This document shows positions 60,903-64,000 of a stretch of DNA of 64,000 nt, piece after piece (position 1 is the first letter of the stretch; every line of letters starts with the position of its first letter). The stretch comes from an uncultured Microcaldota archaeon (lineage in GTDB: Archaea; Micrarchaeota; Micrarchaeia; Anstonellales; Bilamarchaeaceae), in the NCBI GenBank assembly GCA_903828955.1, contig CAIKOA010000030.1, positions 1 to 64,000 on the forward strand. The letters run 5' to 3'. Below the pieces are notes generated by a model. That model was not told the DNA's origin and did not search any database. It was given only the letters and a program-made list of their open reading frames with translations. The translations under genes and the position numbers were made by a program.

Positions 60903-62015
60903 ATGAAAACTACGATAAGCATAATCAAGGCGGACGTGGGAAGTTATTGCGGGCACCAGCTGCCGCACCCGAATCTCTTAAGGATTGCGAAATCCGAATT
61001 GGAAGAGGCAAAGAAAGCGGGCATTCTAATTGATTATTATGTTGCAAACTGCGGAGATGACATCGACCTCATCATGACGCACGATAAGGGAGATGCGAAT
61101 GCAAAGGTGCACAAGGTTGCATGGGATGCGTTCGTTGCCGCAACTGCGGAAGCAAAAAAACTGAAGCTCTACGGAGCAGGGCAGGACCTTCTTTCCGATG
61201 CGTTTTCCGGGAATGTGAAAGGCCTTGGCCCGGGGAGCGCGGAAATGACTTTTGAAGAGAGGAAAAGCGAGCCGGTCGTTTGCTTCCTGATGGATAAAAC
61301 CGACCCGGGCGCATTCAATCTTCCCGTATACAAAATGTTTGCAGACCCCTTCACAAACGCCGGGCTGGTAATCGACCCGAACATGCACGGGGGATTCGTT
61401 TTCGAGGTGTATGATATTGAAGAGCACAAGCGCGTTCTTCTGCACACGCCAACCGAACTCTACGATTTGCTCGCGCTAATTGGCTCAACAAGCAGATACG
61501 TAATTAAACGTGTATTTCCCGGAAAGGGAAACAAGGTTCCGGAAACCGAGCCTGCCGCCTGCGTAAGCACGGACAAGCTCTTCCAGATTGCAGGAGAATA
61601 TGTTGGAAAGGACGACCCGGTTGCGATGGCGCGCGGCCAGAGCGGCCTTCCCTCAGTAGGGGAATTGGTTGAGCCCTATGCATTCCCGCACCTAGTTTCA
61701 GGGTGGATGCGTGGCTCCCATGTAGGTCCGATACTCCCCTGCTCCATGAAGGATGCCATTCCAACCCGCTTCGACGGGCCCCCACGCATAGTTGCACTGG
61801 GTTTCCAGCTCTGCGAAGGCAAGCTGATTGGCCCCAATGATATTTTTGCAGATATCGCATACGACCATGCGCGCAGTAAGGCGCTGAAGATTGCAGATTA
61901 TATGCGCAGGCATGGCCCGTTCCAGCCGCACAGGCTGCCCCCAGGGGACATGGAATACACTTCCATGCCCAAAGTAATGGAAAAATTGAAAGGAAGATTT
62001 GAGGCACTGAAGTAA
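60903..62015 (+). CDS. Fructose-1,6-bisphosphate aldolase/phosphatase
   Basis: Archaeal bifunctional gluconeogenic enzyme (class V FBPase) that condenses triose phosphates and then dephosphorylates FBP. The 370-residue protein has metal ligands Asp11 and His18 in KADVGSYCGHQLPHP, Asp52-Asp53 in CGDDIDLIMTH, and later Lys/Tyr/Asp blocks (MFADPFTNAGLVIDP; HLVSGWMRGSHVGPI). It is full length. TAGGTGA lies before the ATG. It indicates a gluconeogenic route from triose phosphates. The next gene starts directly after its stop. Confidence 0.95.
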   Translation: MKTTISIIKADVGSYCGHQLPHPNLLRIAKSELEEAKKAGILIDYYVANCGDDIDLIMTHDKGDANAKVHKVAWDAFVAATAEAKKLKLYGAGQDLLSDAFSGNVKGLGPGSAEMTFEERKSEPVVCFLMDKTDPGAFNLPVYKMFADPFTNAGLVIDPNMHGGFVFEVYDIEEHKRVLLHTPTELYDLLALIGSTSRYVIKRVFPGKGNKVPETEPAACVSTDKLFQIAGEYVGKDDPVAMARGQSGLPSVGELVEPYAFPHLVSGWMRGSHVGPILPCSMKDAIPTRFDGPPRIVALGFQLCEGKLIGPNDIFADIAYDHARSKALKIADYMRRHGPFQPHRLPPGDMEYTSMPKVMEKLKGRFEALK

Positions 62016-62972
62016 ATGGCATCCCCGGCACGCGAGTTGCACGGGTCGCAGGGCCTAAAGCAACTCGTACGCAAGCTAGAGGTTCCCGAAAACCTCAGGT
62101 TGCCCTATTCCCTTCTCGAGAAGGACGATTCGGTAAAGGTTTTCCGAAGAATCAATTTGTGCGAAAAGAAGCTCGTAATTTTTGATTTGAACCGCACTCT
62201 TAGCGCAGATGCCCTATTCCACGAGGAATATCTCATCCGCTTTATCGAAAGCCTTGCGCGAAGAATTGAAGACCCCGTGCAGATGGAGAAATTCCTCAGG
62301 GGGGTAAACCGGCTCGGAGAGGAAGGCTGCCTCTACCAACGTGGAAACATCCTTCTCAACGACGGCCGCGTGATTACGGCCAGTGGAAAAATCGTTGCGC
62401 CAAATGGCGAACCTGCGCCTGCGCCTCCTTCTCCCCACATTAAAATACATACGATGATGGACCTTCCGGTCCAGATAAGGGGCCTTGCAATGCGAAGGGG
62501 CCTCACAATGGAAGAGATATTCCAGATTGCCGCTCTTTCCCTCAGAGATACAGGGGTTGCCCCGATCCTCGCAGGCTTCAATGATAAATTGGGGAATTTC
62601 CTTGAAAGCAACAGGTTCGGGAAAAAATATGCAATCATAACTGACAATGGCGAAATGGTTGCAAGAGCGATACTTCGCCTCATGAGAATGGAGAAATTCT
62701 TCAGAAGCGAAATAATCGCAGAGGCTGAAAAAAGCGTTAATCTCCACATGATAATTGTCGAATTAATGGACAGGCACAAAGTTTCCGAGACCGAGGTCCT
62801 CATGATAGGCGATAGCTGGGGAAGCGACATCGAGCCGCTCTCAATTTTGCAAGTGGATGGAATCCACATCGCCCCTCCATATACCTACTATCCCCCTGGA
62901 GGAAAGCCTTCGGTGCGCGCCTCTTCCCTGAATTCCGCAATAGATTACCTCGAAACCACTTCCCGCAAATAA
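62016..62972 (+). CDS. HAD-like protein with altered motif I
   Basis: 318 residues. Motif I of the HAD superfamily appears as VIFDLNRTLS, with Asp57 as nucleophile but Asn59 where the second Asp (general acid/base) normally sits. Motif II is AIITDNG, and motif IV is MIGDSWGSDI near residue 270. A cap of about 120 residues lies between. The changed DxN may alter catalysis or substrate. It starts at the base after the aldolase/phosphatase stop and shares its message. The substrate is unknown; a sugar-phosphate role is only a contextual guess. Confidence 0.72.
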   Translation: MASPARELHGSQGLKQLVRKLEVPENLRLPYSLLEKDDSVKVFRRINLCEKKLVIFDLNRTLSADALFHEEYLIRFIESLARRIEDPVQMEKFLRGVNRLGEEGCLYQRGNILLNDGRVITASGKIVAPNGEPAPAPPSPHIKIHTMMDLPVQIRGLAMRRGLTMEEIFQIAALSLRDTGVAPILAGFNDKLGNFLESNRFGKKYAIITDNGEMVARAILRLMRMEKFFRSEIIAEAEKSVNLHMIIVELMDRHKVSETEVLMIGDSWGSDIEPLSILQVDGIHIAPPYTYYPPGGKPSVRASSLNSAIDYLETTSRK

Positions 62973-63009
62973 TTGAAAGCCTTAAAACCGTTTTGAAGGA
63001 TATCCACGC

Positions 63010-63618
63010 ATGCAAAAGGGATTTTTACTGCTGCTTATGCTCTTCTCATCTGCATTTGCAGCTTCCGCCCTTGAATATTCAACGCTCAATCTGACCGCCA
63101 CCGACCAGAACGGGAATCCCCTTCCCAGGGCGGAATTCTTCCTTACCTGCAAAATGAGCTTTGCAACGCCGGAAAGATTCCTGTGCGCAAGCGATTCCAG
63201 TGGGAGCTGCCTGAGCGCATGCATGGATTGCGCTCCCGGGGTTTCCGCGCTAGTCCGCGGAAGATACCTCAACCACACCATTGAGCAGAACATCTCTTCC
63301 TGGAAAGGGATTGAGGGCAATTGTTCGCCTTCCTCTTCTCCCTCAAATAAGCTGGATACGTTTGCCTTCACCGTAAGCGAAGAGGAGAAGAATCTCCCCA
63401 AGAACGAAACCCAAAACGAGACTGATGGCGCTTCCGGGAACATCCCCCTAAACACAAGCATAGAAACAAAAGATTTCCAAATTAGCGCAAACAACGGGAC
63501 CGATGCCGATTATTCCACGACCGAAGCCCAAAATGTGAAAACCAACGAATCCTGCCTTCCCGCATTTGGGCTCCTGCTTTCATCCCTTGCACTGGTTGGA
63601 TTCGGCAGGCCGAAATGA
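63010..63618 (+). CDS. Secreted protein with C-terminal hydrophobic anchor
   Basis: Not recognised; 202 residues. An N-terminal signal peptide (FLLLLMLFSSAFAASA, cleaved near residue 20) precedes a beta-rich domain with five Cys in the first part (FLTCKM, FLCASDSSGSCLSACMDC), likely disulfides. A Ser/Asn/Glu-rich linker with several N-glycosylation sequons leads to a C-terminal hydrophobic segment (FGLLLSSLALVGFG) followed by RPK, as in archaeal surface proteins anchored at the C-terminus. A TATA-like TTAAAAC about 26 nt upstream suggests a leaderless start. Confidence 0.72.
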   Translation: MQKGFLLLLMLFSSAFAASALEYSTLNLTATDQNGNPLPRAEFFLTCKMSFATPERFLCASDSSGSCLSACMDCAPGVSALVRGRYLNHTIEQNISSWKGIEGNCSPSSSPSNKLDTFAFTVSEEEKNLPKNETQNETDGASGNIPLNTSIETKDFQISANNGTDADYSTTEAQNVKTNESCLPAFGLLLSSLALVGFGRPK

Positions 63619-63656
63619 GCAAATAGGCATACCCTCTCCTTTATGCCGGATTTCCC

Positions 63657-64000
63657 CTACTCCTCCTCTATCATTTTCAATACCCTTTCCACGGATTCCC
63701 TCGGGGTTTCAATCGTATTCAGGAGGTAGACCGGCACCTTGTCGAACAATTCGGCGAAGAACTCCTTCCTCATCCAGTTCTTCTTCGGGTTCCTGCTCAA
63801 CTGGTGCGGATTGCAGAAATCCTCCCTCACCATGAAGTCCACCGCCTCTTTTGCATCGAGCTCCCTGAATGCGGGGAGCCCCTTCTGCCGCGTTAACAGT
63901 ATTGCCGCACCCATCACCGAATTTTCCCTTATCCTGTCCTCCCCAAAAAGCATTTTCACATCCACAATCGAGCGGCCCATGTTGTCCTTCTTTATTTTCC
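63657..64000 (-). CDS. Partial gene at window end, 5' truncated, unknown
   Basis: Only the C-terminal part is inside the window: the frame stays open through 64000, so at least 113 residues are visible and the true start lies outside. The visible part is charged and mixed helical/strand (SIVDVKMLFGED; AAILLTRQKGLPAFREL; FDKVPVYLLNTIETPRESVERVLKMIEEE). Nothing identifies the family. It converges with the secreted-protein gene, leaving 38 nt between stops. An ATG at 63980 is an internal possibility. Confidence 0.6.
   Translation of the reverse strand, partial: KIKKDNMGRSIVDVKMLFGEDRIRENSVMGAAILLTRQKGLPAFRELDAKEAVDFMVREDFCNPHQLSRNPKKNWMRKEFFAELFDKVPVYLLNTIETPRESVERVLKMIEEE

Noticed and set aside
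1-64000. CRISPR array, rRNA genes, complete insertion sequences
   Set aside because: No regularly spaced direct repeats of 24-37 bases, no rRNA-like stretches, and no transposase-like protein were seen on either strand.

Overview
The window is a stretch of archaeal chromosome. Evidence for Archaea: eukaryote-like ribosomal proteins (S3Ae, S24e, S27ae, archaeal S15), aIF5A, alpha-NAC, Kae1, an Sm-like protein, Holliday junction resolvase Hjc, bifunctional FBP aldolase/phosphatase, a UbiA prenyltransferase of lipid-synthesis type, and the archaea-specific branch of the mevalonate pathway. Many starts lie about 26-30 nt behind a TATA-like box (apparently leaderless); others carry an AGGTG-type ribosome binding site. 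Compact operons and the many unrecognised secreted, repeat-rich or giant proteins fit a DPANN lineage such as Diapherotrites or Micrarchaeota, but there is no rRNA here, so the lineage is a guess. There are two tRNAs and no CRISPR array. No intact transposon was seen; there are three small palindromic elements.

Layout. 0-3.2 kb: three tandem Tyr-rich secreted proteins, a palindromic element and an anchored protein. 3.2-6.8 kb: operon of ITPase, S15, S3Ae, creatininase-family protein, NAC and mevalonate kinase. 6.9-9.5 kb (minus): endonuclease III, a membrane protein, NYN-domain protein and TatD, whose 5' end carries an inverted-repeat element. 9.6-12.2 kb: aIF5A, S24e, S27ae, CPBP protease, Kae1. 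12.3-15.3 kb: ECF transporter, cupin, Sm-like protein, tRNA-Ala. 15.4-24.9 kb: a PfkB-like protein lacking its catalytic Asp, SMC, FKBP, agmatinase, Mut7-C protein, UbiA. 25-35 kb: two paralogous Cys-motif proteins and a 2195-residue protein with a PPP-type phosphatase domain. 35.3-43.1 kb: tRNA-Pro, GluRS, HD protein, COG1205-type helicase, Hjc, phosphomevalonate dehydratase (both subunits).

The most unusual locus is 43.3-48.1 kb: two translationally coupled genes that read as bacterial-type sigma-70 homologues inside an archaeal genome. The first has about five helical repeats followed by sigma regions 2, 3 and 4. The second has a region 2/3-like N-terminus followed by about nine tandem region-4-like units. 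Archaea normally start transcription with TBP/TFB, so this pair is the best candidate for an undescribed system. Genes on both sides are clearly archaeal, which argues against a chimeric assembly.

48-64 kb: putative lipoproteins, UbiD-type decarboxylase, UbiX, isopentenyl phosphate kinase, two paralogous Pro-rich proteins, a class II ribonucleotide reductase with an intein directly before its catalytic Cys, FBP aldolase/phosphatase, a HAD-like protein and a secreted protein. The scattered mevalonate kinase, AcnX-type dehydratase, UbiD, UbiX and IPK genes together reconstruct the archaeal route from mevalonate to isopentenyl diphosphate.
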